48,213 nucleotides of DNA from Chitinophagaceae bacterium (GTDB lineage Bacteria; Bacteroidota; Bacteroidia; Chitinophagales; Chitinophagaceae): positions 1 through 48,213 of the forward strand of contig CANCPA010000006.1 of NCBI GenBank assembly GCA_947379895.1, given 5' to 3'. How positions within the stretch are numbered: position 1 is the stretch's first letter; every line of letters begins with the position of its first letter. The notes under the pieces are model-generated. The model was not told the origin of the DNA, ran no database searches, and saw nothing but the letters and a program-made list of their open reading frames with translations. Positions 17,659 to 27,770 of this stretch are shown in pieces. Position numbers and translations under genes: made by a program.

Positions 17659-17700
17659 CACTACTCACTACTCACTACTCACTACTCACCACTCACTACT
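17659..17700 (-). repeat. Six-copy heptamer tandem repeat (locus D, right part)
   Basis: Five exact CACTACT units and one CACCACT. On the minus strand this is AGTAGTG, fitting the AGTNNTR consensus of the other loci. The last unit ends on the base immediately before the stop codon (17701-17703) of the DUF2452 gene. Confidence 0.85.
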
Positions 17701-18489
17701 CTACACTTCCACCCATGTATGATCGGCTAAAAGTTTTACCGAAGCAATAAATTGTTTAAAGGGACTACTACCTCCCCATTCTGAAGGAGCAATCATAGAT
17801 AAGTTATGTGTTCCATCCCGTTGTTCATATAAATGATAGATATATCCAATTTGTGGTTTAAACTTCATAGATGCCTCATAAATCATCAGGCTCAATTCTT
17901 TCCTCTTTTGTATTTCTTGTGCCTGTTTAGCCAAAAGTTCTATCTGTTGCCGAATCTGATCAAGCTGCATATTCGTCTGTTCTTCCATTGCCGAAAGTGC
18001 TTTATGTTTCATTACACCTTCGTTTGTAGGTCTGATAGCCACACTTGAAGAACTAGAAGCATAGGGAAGAACGCTCATTTGTTTATGATAAACTTCAATA
18101 TTTGTGAAAGGTTCTTTCGATTCATCCAAACCCTTTTGAGATACTTTAAGGTAGCCATTAGAAAGAATTTCGTGTAATACTTCTAATATTGGTTCTCCTT
18201 TTTTAAAAAATATAATAATAAATGAACCTGTATTAATGATAGTAGATTGAATACTATCTGCGAAATCTTCATTAGGATAGGGGTAAATGTTACTGTCGGG
18301 TGTAGATTGGTATTCGGTATGAAACGCTTCATTAGTAATAGAAACCCAATTATTACTAATGTTTAAATATTCGCCATCTTTACTGCTTGCTATCTTATAA
18401 TTGCCACTCTTTGGAACGAGCCCCACTTGATAATTACACTTTTCAGGAAACAACTGCCATGAGGCAAGAAAGTTATATGCGTCTACCAT
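17701..18489 (-). CDS. DUF2452 domain protein
   Basis: A 262-aa protein of unknown function. The C-terminal ~110 residues (LDQIRQQIELLAKQAQEIQKR, then PQIGYIYHLYEQRDGTHNLS and MIAPSEWGG) match the DUF2452 family, recognisable by the YxLYE..DGT..LSM..P.EWG pattern; a coiled-coil helix precedes it. The N-terminal ~130 residues carry a separate beta-rich region (GNYKIASSKDGEYLNISNNW) that I do not recognise. No signal peptide or TM segment is visible. It is transcribed away from the accessory pocket at 18490-20091. Confidence 0.75.
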   Translation of the reverse strand: MVDAYNFLASWQLFPEKCNYQVGLVPKSGNYKIASSKDGEYLNISNNWVSITNEAFHTEYQSTPDSNIYPYPNEDFADSIQSTIINTGSFIIIFFKKGEPILEVLHEILSNGYLKVSQKGLDESKEPFTNIEVYHKQMSVLPYASSSSSVAIRPTNEGVMKHKALSAMEEQTNMQLDQIRQQIELLAKQAQEIQKRKELSLMIYEASMKFKPQIGYIYHLYEQRDGTHNLSMIAPSEWGGSSPFKQFIASVKLLADHTWVEV

Positions 18490-18587
18490 TTTCTACTTAT
18501 TAGTTTAGCCAAATAAATATAGGCTACAAACAATTACAGTTAATTTAGTTAAATGTTCTTAGTTATTACAATGAATTATTTAATCCT

Positions 18588-18751
18588 GATTACGCAATAG
18601 ACACGTTATCAAACTCAGAAACACAAAAAAGACCAGTTATTACACAGATTTTTTTGACTAATAACATAATAAATTACATTGAAGTAAAACAAATCAATTA
18701 AAAGCCGTGTTTGAAGTAGTTGTGAATTGTAAAAGTGTCTATTGCGTATTC
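18588..18751. repeat. 164-bp element bounded by 17-bp inverted repeats
   Basis: The end at 18588-18604 contains TACGCAATAGACAC (18591-18604) and the end at 18735-18751 begins with its exact reverse complement GTGTCTATTGCGTA (18735-18748). The match extends to 17 bp with one mismatch. No ORF lies inside and no target duplication was seen. The size and ends suggest a MITE-like element or a large hairpin. Confidence 0.6.
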
Positions 18752-18843
18752 GGGGGTTAATATTTGATGATTAAGGGATTAATCCTTGTTATATTTCCCT
18801 TCAATTCCTGTACTAAATCCTTGAGGTTACCATCAAATAATAT

Positions 18844-19053
18844 ATAGTCGACAAGTGAAAGAAATATACTTAAGTATCTGAAGTATGATAGACGAGTATT
18901 AATTTATGTAAAGTCAACTATTTAAAAGACTATACTCTACAATCAAATTTAATATACTGAACTATCAAAAAAGTAATAGTCAACATTCATGTACTTAATA
19001 GTCAACTATTGGAAACTACATAGTCGACTATCCCTTAATTGATAGTCACTCTA
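18844..19053. repeat. Array of ten 12-bp palindromes at exact 22-bp pitch
   Basis: Twelve-base units start at 18844, 18866, 18888, 18910, 18932, 18954, 18976, 18998, 19020 and 19042. The consensus is ATAGTCRACTAT. Unit 9 is the perfect palindrome ATAGTCGACTAT, unit 8 is ATAGTCAACTAT, unit 2 is the different palindrome ATACTTAAGTAT. The 10-bp linkers are unrelated in sequence. The pitch is about two helical turns, so all units face the same side of the DNA. It lies between the start of the DUF2452 gene and the end of an unknown gene. Confidence 0.85.
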
Positions 19054-19144
19054 CAGTAATGATGGTATGAGGACTCTATTTTATTTACCGTAATTGCTGA
19101 AAAATAGGTAAAAAAGCGGTAACAACTATTAGAATTAGTAAAAG

Positions 19145-19666
19145 CTAATTTATGCTCAGAAATATATCAAAGCTACCCTCTGTTGTTTCGCTAAGATTGT
19201 TAATAGAGAGAGTTGTCCATCGTTTTGGAATAATAACACCCGCTGCAGGGTTAACTATTATTAGCTTTGATTCATTACTGCCATATAAAAGAATTGAAAG
19301 CATCACAGTACCTGTATTCGTAAACATTTTTCCTGTAACTACATTTGAGACAGTGATATTTTCTGAAGCACCAATTGTAAATCCTGTAGGATGTTGCTTA
19401 TCGGGTGCATTATCTAAGAACTCTGCAGTTAGGGCTTTCAAGTTTTTGTTGATATTTTGATTTGTTTTAGCCTTTATTCTAGCGTTGTCGAGTGTTTCTA
19501 TTGCCATCAACATTCTGTTGTTTTGCAAAATCTTTATTCTAACTTCCATAATACTAACAATCCTCTTCAATTTATTACTTAAGATTGACGCATTAATTAT
19601 TTCTTCGGAAGTTGAGAGAAACTCTTCTAAAGTAAAATCCACTATCAATTCGGGAAAAAGAGTCAT
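19145..19666 (-). CDS. Hypothetical protein, 173 aa
   Basis: I do not recognise this protein. The N-terminal ~90 residues are helical and charged (EEFLSTSEEIINASILSNKLKR, then QNNRMLMAIETLDNARIKAK). The C-terminal ~80 residues look like a small beta-rich domain (TGFTIGASENITVSN, IIVNPAAGVIIPKRWTTLSI, TEGSFDIFLSIN). There is no signal peptide or TM segment. A 52-aa ORF lies 30 bp upstream on the same strand and the palindrome array lies downstream. The layout suggests a small accessory operon; phage or mobile origin is possible but unsupported. Confidence 0.6.
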   Translation of the reverse strand: MTLFPELIVDFTLEEFLSTSEEIINASILSNKLKRIVSIMEVRIKILQNNRMLMAIETLDNARIKAKTNQNINKNLKALTAEFLDNAPDKQHPTGFTIGASENITVSNVVTGKMFTNTGTVMLSILLYGSNESKLIIVNPAAGVIIPKRWTTLSINNLSETTEGSFDIFLSIN

Positions 19667-19696
19667 TAGTGTGAGATAGACTGCTTGTATTTCAGC

Positions 19697-19855
19697 TTAT
19701 CTACTAATTGAAACAGGAATAAGTCTTTTTATATCTGATTTTGTAAGTGTATCAACTAATGTATTGGAGATAACATTAATTTCATCAATCAAATCGTTTA
19801 TTTCAGAAGTAATTGTAGAGGTAAGCGGCTTATTGACAACAATCTTGTGTGACAT
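19697..19855 (-). CDS. Hypothetical small protein, 52 aa
   Basis: A short ORF from ATG at 19855 to TAA at 19697-19699. It encodes MSHKIVVNKPLTSTITSEIN, a helical middle rich in isoleucine, aspartate and asparagine (LIDEINVISNTLVDTLTKSD) and a basic C-terminus (IKRLIPVSISR). It lies 30 bp upstream of the 173-aa gene on the same strand. Supporting evidence is only position, strand and plausible composition. No function can be named. Confidence 0.45.
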   Translation of the reverse strand: MSHKIVVNKPLTSTITSEINDLIDEINVISNTLVDTLTKSDIKRLIPVSISR

Positions 19856-20061
19856 TTATGGGTATTTAATCTTGAAAATAATATTTGATTGAAAGAATAT
19901 TTGATTTATCCTGTTTCATTTCAGCGAATGTAGTGTATAAAAAATACTAAGGGTTTAATAATAAAATATAAGTTGATGATGAGGTTAATGAAAATCATTT
20001 TTAGAGAAATATTCGAGAGATAGAAAGGTTATTGATACTTACAACTTCAGAGATTGCATAA

Positions 20062-21087
<1,026 letters not shown>

Positions 21088-21191
21088 TCAACTCATTAAT
21101 TTTAATAATCTCAAGAACTTTAAACACAAATATTTGTTTAGGTAATAGTTGCTCAAATGCGACTAGATATTAAAATTATAAAACGAAAAAT

Positions 21192-22247
21192 ATGAACAAG
21201 TTTGAAGTAAAGGCTTTTGGAACACAAGCGGCTGATGCACCTCTAAAGCAGATGAATATCAACCGTAGAGAAGTGCTTGCAGAAGATATTGAAATTGAAA
21301 TTATGTATTGCGGTGTATGTCACTCCGATTTGCATACTGCCCGAAATGATTGGGGAGGAACGGTGTATCCTGCAGTTCCTGGACACGAGATTATTGGAAA
21401 AGTGACTAGGGTTGGGAGTGGGGTTACTAAAGTTAAAGTTGGTGACTTTGCTGGAGTTGGTTGTTTAGTAGATTCATGTGGAGAATGTGAAAGCTGTAAG
21501 CACGATCTTGAACAATACTGTTCGAATGGTTGGACAGGAACTTATAATGGTAAAGACAAACATTTGGGAACACGAACTTATGGAGGCTATTCTGAAAAGA
21601 TTGTGGTGGATGAGCATTTTGTATTGAAAGTACCTGCTAATCTTAATTTGGCAGCAGTGGCACCCTTGCTTTGTGCGGGTATCACTACTTGGTCTCCTTT
21701 GCGTCATTGGGGAGTTGGAGCAAATAGTAAAGTGGCAGTTGTAGGATTAGGCGGATTGGGCCACATGGCAATAAAGTTGGCAAAGGGTTTAGGGGCTGAG
21801 GTTACACTCTTTTCTAGGACTCCTGATAAAATGAAGGATGCATTAGAACTTGGGGCAGATGCTGTAGTTATTTCGACCGATGCCGACCACATGAAATCGG
21901 TAACTGGAAAGTTCGACTTAATAATTGATACAGTTCCTTACATTCATGATATCAATCCCTATATTTCAACATTGAATGTGAGTGGAACAATCGTTATTGT
22001 AGGTTTTTTGGGTGGATTGGAACCTTTATTGAGTACTGTTCCGTTAATATTGGGTAGAAAGTCAGTGGCAGGCTCATTGATTGGTGGAATTGCAGAAACA
22101 CAAGAAATGCTTGATTTCTGTGGCAAACACAATATCGTTTCGGAGATAGAAGTCATTAAGATACAAGAAATTAATGAGGCTTATGAAAGAATGCTCAAAA
22201 GTGATGTGCGTTATCGATTTGTAATTGATATGGCTTCCTTGAAATAA
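21192..22247 (+). CDS. Zinc-dependent alcohol dehydrogenase, YahK/cinnamyl-alcohol type
   Basis: A 351-aa medium-chain dehydrogenase. Catalytic zinc ligands: Cys in CGVCHSDLHTARNDWGG and GHE in PAVPGHEIIGKVTRVG. Structural zinc cysteines: CLVDSCGECESCKHDLEQYC. Rossmann fold GLGGLGHMAIKLAKGLGAEV is followed by SRTPDK, where the Ser-Arg suggests NADP(H) preference. The family reduces a broad range of aldehydes. An intrinsic terminator follows at 22295-22339. Confidence 0.93.
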   Translation: MNKFEVKAFGTQAADAPLKQMNINRREVLAEDIEIEIMYCGVCHSDLHTARNDWGGTVYPAVPGHEIIGKVTRVGSGVTKVKVGDFAGVGCLVDSCGECESCKHDLEQYCSNGWTGTYNGKDKHLGTRTYGGYSEKIVVDEHFVLKVPANLNLAAVAPLLCAGITTWSPLRHWGVGANSKVAVVGLGGLGHMAIKLAKGLGAEVTLFSRTPDKMKDALELGADAVVISTDADHMKSVTGKFDLIIDTVPYIHDINPYISTLNVSGTIVIVGFLGGLEPLLSTVPLILGRKSVAGSLIGGIAETQEMLDFCGKHNIVSEIEVIKIQEINEAYERMLKSDVRYRFVIDMASLK

Positions 22248-22294
22248 AGGTGGACGCTTGAATTTTGTATAATGATTTGAGTATCATATTTTTT

Positions 22295-22339
22295 AAAAAG
22301 AGTACAAGTGAAGTTATAATATTTGCTTGTGCTCTTTTT
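22295..22339 (+). terminator. Intrinsic terminator after the alcohol dehydrogenase
   Basis: A 14-bp stem with one G-T pair (22295-22308 with 22326-22339; core AGAG/CTCT and ACAAG/CTTGT), ending in five T residues. The rest of the gap to 22558 holds no gene; a short stretch of ACATTC/AATCAATC-like repeats lies near 22430-22455. Confidence 0.8.
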
Positions 22340-22558
22340 GTATATAGACTCTTCTGACGTTTAAATTCCAAATATTCTTATGAATACAACACATTAGGCA
22401 TCTGTTTTATTTTAAAACCAACAACCTGCAACATTCAAACATTCAATCAATCAAGAAATTGTATTGCTTTGCAAACCTGAGAGTGTATAAGTTTCAAGAC
22501 CTGTAACTTATTACTTTATTATACTACTCATATTTTAAGATTGGTTAAAATAATTATC

Positions 22559-24631
22559 ATGTCAAAGCATTGCTTGTTTGGGATTCTCATGTTATTAATA
22601 AGTTCCATTACTATTGGTCAAAACTATCATTTTGGTTCGGACTATTACCCTGAACATTTTCCATTAAAGGATGTGGCAAGAGATGCCGTTTTGATGAAAG
22701 CAGGTGGTTTGAATACCGTCAGAATGGGAGACTTTGCTTGGGTAAAAATGCAGCCTAATAACAATACCTTTTCATTAGATTGGTTGGTAAATACAGTTGA
22801 TACTTTAGGTAAATACAATATCAAGACGCTGCTTTGTACGCCTACTGCTGCCATTCCAAAATGGATGTTTGATCAACATCCCGATATCATGCAAGTAACA
22901 GAGACTGGACAACGGAAACCTTATGGAAAACGCCGACATGCATGTTTGAATAATGAGACTTATAGGCAATACTCCGAAGCTATTGCTATGCAAATGGCAA
23001 AGGCATTTGCAAATAATGACAATGTAATGGGTTTTCAAATAGATAATGAGTTGATGGCAGAGGAACCCTATTGTTATTGTGAAACCTGTAGACTGAAATT
23101 TGCTGATTGGTTGCAAAAGAAATATAAGACAGTGGAAGCACTTAATAGTGAATGGGGATTGACATTTTGGAGTGAGAACTTGACTTCATTCAATCAGGTG
23201 TTTGTTCCGAGAAAAGGAGATAATCCGGGATGTTTCGTCGATTATCAGGACTTTTATTCAGACTGTACCATTGAATATTTTAATCTTCAACGAAATGCAA
23301 TTAAGAAGATTGCTTCTCGGTTTAAAGTGACTCATAATATATGTTCAAGTGGCTTTTTGTATAAGCTTGATATGTATAAATTAGCTAAGACCTGCGATTT
23401 CCTTTCGTTTGATAATTATCCACATACATGGACGCTCGAAAATGAGTATGCACCGGTAGATAATTTTGATTTTCATCCTGCAATGGCATCGATGGCATTA
23501 TCGCAATGCAGGGGTACACTACATATTCCTTTTTGGGTGACAGAATCGCAGATATCCCGAACAGCAGGAAAGCAAAGAAAAATGATTGAACCCGGAAAGG
23601 TTCGCTTATGGAGTCATCAGGAACTATCACATGGTGCAAATGCAACCTTGTTTTTCCCCTATCGGACATTCGAGAATGCACATGAACAGATGATGAATGG
23701 CATCTTAGATGCCGATAATGTGCCTAGACGTAGATACGAAGAAGTAAAGCAGACTTCGAAGGAATTATTTAAAATTAAAAGTATCATTGGTAATGCATTC
23801 CCAATAGCAAAAGCTGCTGTCATTAGAGATTTTAAATGTGATTGGGCTTTTGAAGATGGAAGGATAAGTGCAGACTTTAGGTATATGCGACATATCTATT
23901 CCTATTACAGGGCATTGAGGGAACAGTCAATTACTACTGATATTATTTCTCCAAATGACAATCTATTACAATATCCGTTAATCATCGTTCCTGCACAAGT
24001 GTTGATGACTCCTGAGTTGAGTATTAAACTTAAACAAGCTGCTGAGTTAGGAACTACTGTTGTTATTACCTGCATGACAGGACTTAGAGACTCTACGATG
24101 AAATCGTTTGGAGGTTTGTTAAATAAAGAAATCGAGACTTTGGCGGGTATTGAAATGCAGGAACAATATGCTTTGATTAAACAAGAGAATACTAAAATTT
24201 CTATTGCCTCTAATCCTACTAAAGAATTTACAGGCGGCTTATGGTATGATGTGTTTAATCCGCTGAAAACAGAAGTATTGGCAACTTATCAAAGTCGATT
24301 TTTAAAAGGTAAGCCTGCAGTTGTTCGTCATAAAGCAGGCAAAGGGATTGTTTATTATATAGGCACAGTGCCCTCTGATGAACTGATTGGCGACTTTATG
24401 CCGAAAATATTATCTGATGCTTCTATAGTTCCCTTGGCGAAAGCAAATGATAAGTTAGTGGATATAACAGAAGTAAAGGGAACGAAGAAATATGTATATG
24501 CCATTAATTTCTCAGATATAGAACAGACAATTGACTTATCTTCCTCAATGAAAGATATTCTAACTAATGAAAAGGTAATGAAGCAAACTGTGATAAAGCC
24601 AATGGATATTCGGGTGTTTGAAGTGAATTAA
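22559..24631 (+). CDS. Exported GH42 beta-galactosidase
   Basis: A 690-aa glycoside hydrolase family 42 enzyme that removes terminal beta-galactose. The N-terminal signal peptide (FGILMLLISSITIGQ) indicates export. The TIM-barrel domain opens with FGSDYYPEHFP. The acid/base Glu lies in GFQIDNEL and the nucleophile Glu in FWVTESQIS. Cysteines in RRHACLNN and PYCYCETCRLKF match the four-Cys zinc site of this family. The trimerisation and C-terminal beta domains follow (to ~690). I use the ATG at 22559, as the in-frame TTG at 22541 adds six unconserved residues. No sugar-transport genes adjoin it. Confidence 0.94.
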   Translation: MSKHCLFGILMLLISSITIGQNYHFGSDYYPEHFPLKDVARDAVLMKAGGLNTVRMGDFAWVKMQPNNNTFSLDWLVNTVDTLGKYNIKTLLCTPTAAIPKWMFDQHPDIMQVTETGQRKPYGKRRHACLNNETYRQYSEAIAMQMAKAFANNDNVMGFQIDNELMAEEPYCYCETCRLKFADWLQKKYKTVEALNSEWGLTFWSENLTSFNQVFVPRKGDNPGCFVDYQDFYSDCTIEYFNLQRNAIKKIASRFKVTHNICSSGFLYKLDMYKLAKTCDFLSFDNYPHTWTLENEYAPVDNFDFHPAMASMALSQCRGTLHIPFWVTESQISRTAGKQRKMIEPGKVRLWSHQELSHGANATLFFPYRTFENAHEQMMNGILDADNVPRRRYEEVKQTSKELFKIKSIIGNAFPIAKAAVIRDFKCDWAFEDGRISADFRYMRHIYSYYRALREQSITTDIISPNDNLLQYPLIIVPAQVLMTPELSIKLKQAAELGTTVVITCMTGLRDSTMKSFGGLLNKEIETLAGIEMQEQYALIKQENTKISIASNPTKEFTGGLWYDVFNPLKTEVLATYQSRFLKGKPAVVRHKAGKGIVYYIGTVPSDELIGDFMPKILSDASIVPLAKANDKLVDITEVKGTKKYVYAINFSDIEQTIDLSSSMKDILTNEKVMKQTVIKPMDIRVFEVN

Positions 24632-24704
24632 ATTGTCAAAGTGTATTTATAGAAAAAGTGAATTGTAAATCTTTATTGTCATTTTGAATTTCTTAAATCA
24701 TTAC

Positions 24705-25103
24705 CTAGTTTCGGTAGCTGATGAATACTTTGGCAATTCCTGTTCCTAACATTCCGATAGACGATGCAGCTGCCTTGCTTAAGTCGATGATTCTTCCTGT
24801 TACGAATGGACCTCTGTCATTTACCCGGACAATCACAGATTTTCCATTTGCTGTATTAGTAACCTTAACCATTGTTCCAAAAGAGAGTTTCTTATGTGCT
24901 GCTGTTAACTTTGAATTGTTGAAAGTCTCTCCACTCGCGGTTGCGTGGCCGTTTAATTTGTCGGAATAATAAGATGCAAAGCCTGTTTCAGTTTTTAATG
25001 TACCCTTTGAAGTGATGGTGTTTTGGGGTACAGTTTTTCTATGACAGGCAACAATGCTGACTGTTATGAAAAGTAGGAAAGCTATTTTTTTTAAATAAGA
25101 CAC
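24705..25103 (-). CDS. RlpA-like lipoprotein (double-psi beta-barrel)
   Basis: A 132-aa lipoprotein. The signal KKIAFLLFITVSIVACH contains a lipobox ending at Cys20. The mature part is one RlpA domain: GFASYYSDKLNGHATASGE, LTAAHKKLSFGTMVKVTN, VIVRVNDRGPFVTGRIIDLS. Members of the family are septal lytic transglycosylases acting on peptidoglycan lacking stem peptides, or at least bind it. The SPOR domain of E. coli RlpA is absent. The start codon is GTG. It is monocistronic. Confidence 0.9.
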   Translation of the reverse strand: MSYLKKIAFLLFITVSIVACHRKTVPQNTITSKGTLKTETGFASYYSDKLNGHATASGETFNNSKLTAAHKKLSFGTMVKVTNTANGKSVIVRVNDRGPFVTGRIIDLSKAAASSIGMLGTGIAKVFISYRN

Positions 25104-25179
25104 AATTTAGCGTTTCAAGTTAAAAGATACACATTGCAAGACACTGTAACGAGATTCAGGTTGGGTAACTGTCAATTTA

Positions 25180-25845
25180 TTATTTCTTTGATAGCATATC
25201 AAAGTGCAGTTCTCCAAAGTTTTGCAGTGAAGAGAGTTTTAAGTCTGCTGCACCCCATTTTTCGTCTTTCGATTGAGAATATTCGGGTACAACAACACAT
25301 TTCATACGAGCTGCTTTTGCCGCAATCATTCCATTGAAAGAATCTTCAAAGCACAAACAATTGGTAGGATTGGATTTCAGCTTTTCAGCACAATTTAGAT
25401 AAACTTGTGGATGGGGTTTCCCAAAAGGTAATTCTTGTGCAGAAGCAGTGGCTAAAAGGTATGGGCCGATTCCTGTCATTTTTACCACTAAGTCAATCAA
25501 TTCTTGTGGTGATGAAGTAGCGAGACCAATTTTAAACTTCTTTTCATAAAAAAAGTTAATAATATGGTGTACACCTTTCATGATAGTTCCTCTTTCTTCA
25601 ATTTTTTTAAGAACAGATGCAATGATTTTATCTTCCGCTTGCAATGAAAAATGAGTTGGGATTGAAAAGAAGTTGAACCAGAAATCAACAAATTCTTTTG
25701 TCCTTAATCCTGTTGTTGTTTGGTATTGTTGTTCGGTAAGAGTGATGCCATAAATTCTGAATACTTCTTCAGCAGCTTCGTTCCAAAGCGGTTCGCTATC
25801 AACTAATAACCCATCAATGTCAAATATTACCGTATCCAAATGCAT
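25180..25845 (-). CDS. HAD-superfamily phosphatase, beta-phosphoglucomutase-like
   Basis: A 221-aa HAD hydrolase. Motif I is FDIDGLLVDSEPLW with the nucleophile Asp and general-acid Asp. Motif II is ATSS. Motif III lysine is in PFGKPHPQVYL. Motif IV is CFEDSFNGMIAA. The four-helix cap after motif I and the DSEPLW sequence place it with the beta-phosphoglucomutase / YniC-type sugar-phosphate phosphatases. The true substrate is not evident. It lies 76 bp from the rlpA-like gene on the same strand. Confidence 0.92.
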   Translation of the reverse strand: MHLDTVIFDIDGLLVDSEPLWNEAAEEVFRIYGITLTEQQYQTTTGLRTKEFVDFWFNFFSIPTHFSLQAEDKIIASVLKKIEERGTIMKGVHHIINFFYEKKFKIGLATSSPQELIDLVVKMTGIGPYLLATASAQELPFGKPHPQVYLNCAEKLKSNPTNCLCFEDSFNGMIAAKAARMKCVVVPEYSQSKDEKWGAADLKLSSLQNFGELHFDMLSKK

Positions 25846-26022
25846 TTATATACTGTTTTTGTTAGCAACCTATTTTTTAATTTCATGCAAATGTATTGGG
25901 ATATGTGTTCTAAAATGAATCACAATTATGCACCTTTAATTATAAAGGTTGAAATCAGTATGATAAATGAGTGTGTGTAACTAGAAAAGCAATATTTGTA
26001 TAAAAAAACTAGTCAATAGTTG

Positions 26023-26052
26023 TTGAAATGTTAAAGCAACCCATTATATTCG
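26023..26052 (+). promoter_or_regulatory. Candidate promoter for the lipoprotein/DUF5723 pair
   Basis: TTG at 26023-26025, a 19-bp spacer, then TATATTCG at 26045-26052 (one base off TAnnTTTG). The start codon is at 26089, implying a leader of about 30 nt. Confidence 0.4.
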
Positions 26053-26088
26053 CATTAATTAAAAAATTAACACCCAAAAATAACAAGT

Positions 26089-27738
26089 ATGAAAAAATTA
26101 TTTCCAAAGTCAGTAGTACTTTTAAGTTGTTTGTTTGCCAGTCTTCTAAGTTTTAATTCTTGTACAAAAAATAGTTACGATAAGGTGGTAGCCTTTCAAA
26201 TGGATCCCACATTTAATATTGGAATGATTAGTGGAACCGTAGGGTTTTCTAATTTGAACAACATTTTATCCGATAGTAATAGTTCTCTAAAATTTGGGAA
26301 TGATAGTTCTGTAACATTTTATTGGAAAGGGAATATTAGTTCTTTTACAACCACAGACTTTATTCCTTCGTTCACATCTAATCCCAATGTATTTTCATTA
26401 GATGTAAATAATAGGACAATACTTCAGAATGCACCTGCAAATATTCCTTTTACTGTAAGTGATGCGCAGTCGCTAAACATTACACCGGTAAGGGCGCAGT
26501 CAATAGATATTGATTCAATTTGGCTTAAATCGGGAATAGTTCAGATTGTTGTGAATAACACATTTAATGAACCTTGTAAAATTGTGCTGTCTGTACCAGG
26601 AATCATACAAAGCAATGGGAAATTGTTTACTGACACATTTGTAGTTAAAGCCAATGCAATTTCAATAGATTCCATTGATATTTCGAATAAGAAGATTGAC
26701 ATGACAAACGGTGGAACAACAACTAATAACTTGTTAGTCAACTACTCAATAACCCTTACAAAAGTAAAAAGTGGTGCAGAACCTAATGGTAATTTGACAT
26801 TTACTCAGCAAATTAATCATCCAGTTATGAAGCTGATGTTTGCTGATGTGCATCATCAAAACTTTTTCACTTCAAGGGTTGCAAATATTCCTTTAAATGC
26901 CTTTAAAATTCAGCAGTTGTCAAGCAATGCCATCAAATTTACAAATGACACTATCAATTTGAATTTTAGTAATACTTTCGGCGTACCTATGTCGTTCTCT
27001 TTTACTCAATTGATGGGTAAGGATGCGAATAATCAGCCTCATTATTTAAATGTAGGTGGTATTACCCCATCTACTTTTCTAATTCCAGCTTCTACAAGTT
27101 TAGGGGTAGCTGCAAAGACTACTATGTCACTCAATAATAATAATCCTGCTACTGTAGGTTCCTTGTTGAGTATACCTGATTTTTTAAGTACACTTCCTAC
27201 TTCAATTATGCCACAATTCTCGGCAGTCTCAAACCCTGGTACTGCACCTAAAAATGTAAATTTTATTAAAGATGATAGTAAGGGTTCTATTGATGCGCAA
27301 ATCATAATTCCTTTGGATATGAAAATTAATAGCTTTATTACAAAGGATACCTTTAATTTTTATCTTGGTGATATGGGCAAGGTTGATTCTTTCACTTTAA
27401 GGTTGGCCCTTAATAATGGAATGCCACTTGGATTGGGGGCTACTCTAAGTTTAGTTGATTCTACAGTAAAACCTTACAAAGTAATTTATACAATGAGTGA
27501 TACACTACTTAAACCTGCGATTATTGACCCTGTATCCAACAAAGTAATCTCAAAGACATTAAATATAAAAGACTTTATTTTAGGAAGTAAGGTGATGCCA
27601 TTATTAAAGAAGGTGAATAAAATTATTTTCAAAGGTACCTTGTCGTCTCCTTCGAGTGGCAATCAGTCTGCGAAAATTTATTCAAATCAAACGATTGACA
27701 TTAACATAGGAGCGAAAGCTCATTACAAGATGAATTAA
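26089..27738 (+). CDS. Large lipoprotein of unknown function
   Basis: A 549-aa protein with a lipoprotein signal (VVLLSCLFASLLSFNSCTKN, lipid-attachment Cys ~27). The rest is Asn-, Ser- and Thr-rich and looks all-beta, with alternating short segments (for example FTQQINHPVMKLMFADVHH, then SNTFGVPMSFSFTQLMG). I recognise no enzymatic motif. Only 32 bp separate it from the DUF5723 outer-membrane gene, so the two probably act together at the outer membrane. Comparable lipoprotein/barrel pairs occur elsewhere in Bacteroidota, but a specific role cannot be assigned from sequence. Confidence 0.8.
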   Translation: MKKLFPKSVVLLSCLFASLLSFNSCTKNSYDKVVAFQMDPTFNIGMISGTVGFSNLNNILSDSNSSLKFGNDSSVTFYWKGNISSFTTTDFIPSFTSNPNVFSLDVNNRTILQNAPANIPFTVSDAQSLNITPVRAQSIDIDSIWLKSGIVQIVVNNTFNEPCKIVLSVPGIIQSNGKLFTDTFVVKANAISIDSIDISNKKIDMTNGGTTTNNLLVNYSITLTKVKSGAEPNGNLTFTQQINHPVMKLMFADVHHQNFFTSRVANIPLNAFKIQQLSSNAIKFTNDTINLNFSNTFGVPMSFSFTQLMGKDANNQPHYLNVGGITPSTFLIPASTSLGVAAKTTMSLNNNNPATVGSLLSIPDFLSTLPTSIMPQFSAVSNPGTAPKNVNFIKDDSKGSIDAQIIIPLDMKINSFITKDTFNFYLGDMGKVDSFTLRLALNNGMPLGLGATLSLVDSTVKPYKVIYTMSDTLLKPAIIDPVSNKVISKTLNIKDFILGSKVMPLLKKVNKIIFKGTLSSPSSGNQSAKIYSNQTIDINIGAKAHYKMN

Positions 27739-27770
27739 CTAAAATCTTTAACTCACTAATACCATTAGAA

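Noticed and set aside
18844-19053. Possible CRISPR array
   Set aside because: The repeats are 12 bp and the linkers 10 bp, far too short for CRISPR repeats and spacers, and there are no cas genes.
19152-19460. 102-codon plus-strand frame opposite the 173-aa gene
   Set aside because: It is antisense to the more protein-like minus-strand gene, which also has a same-strand partner upstream; the plus-strand translation shows no motif.
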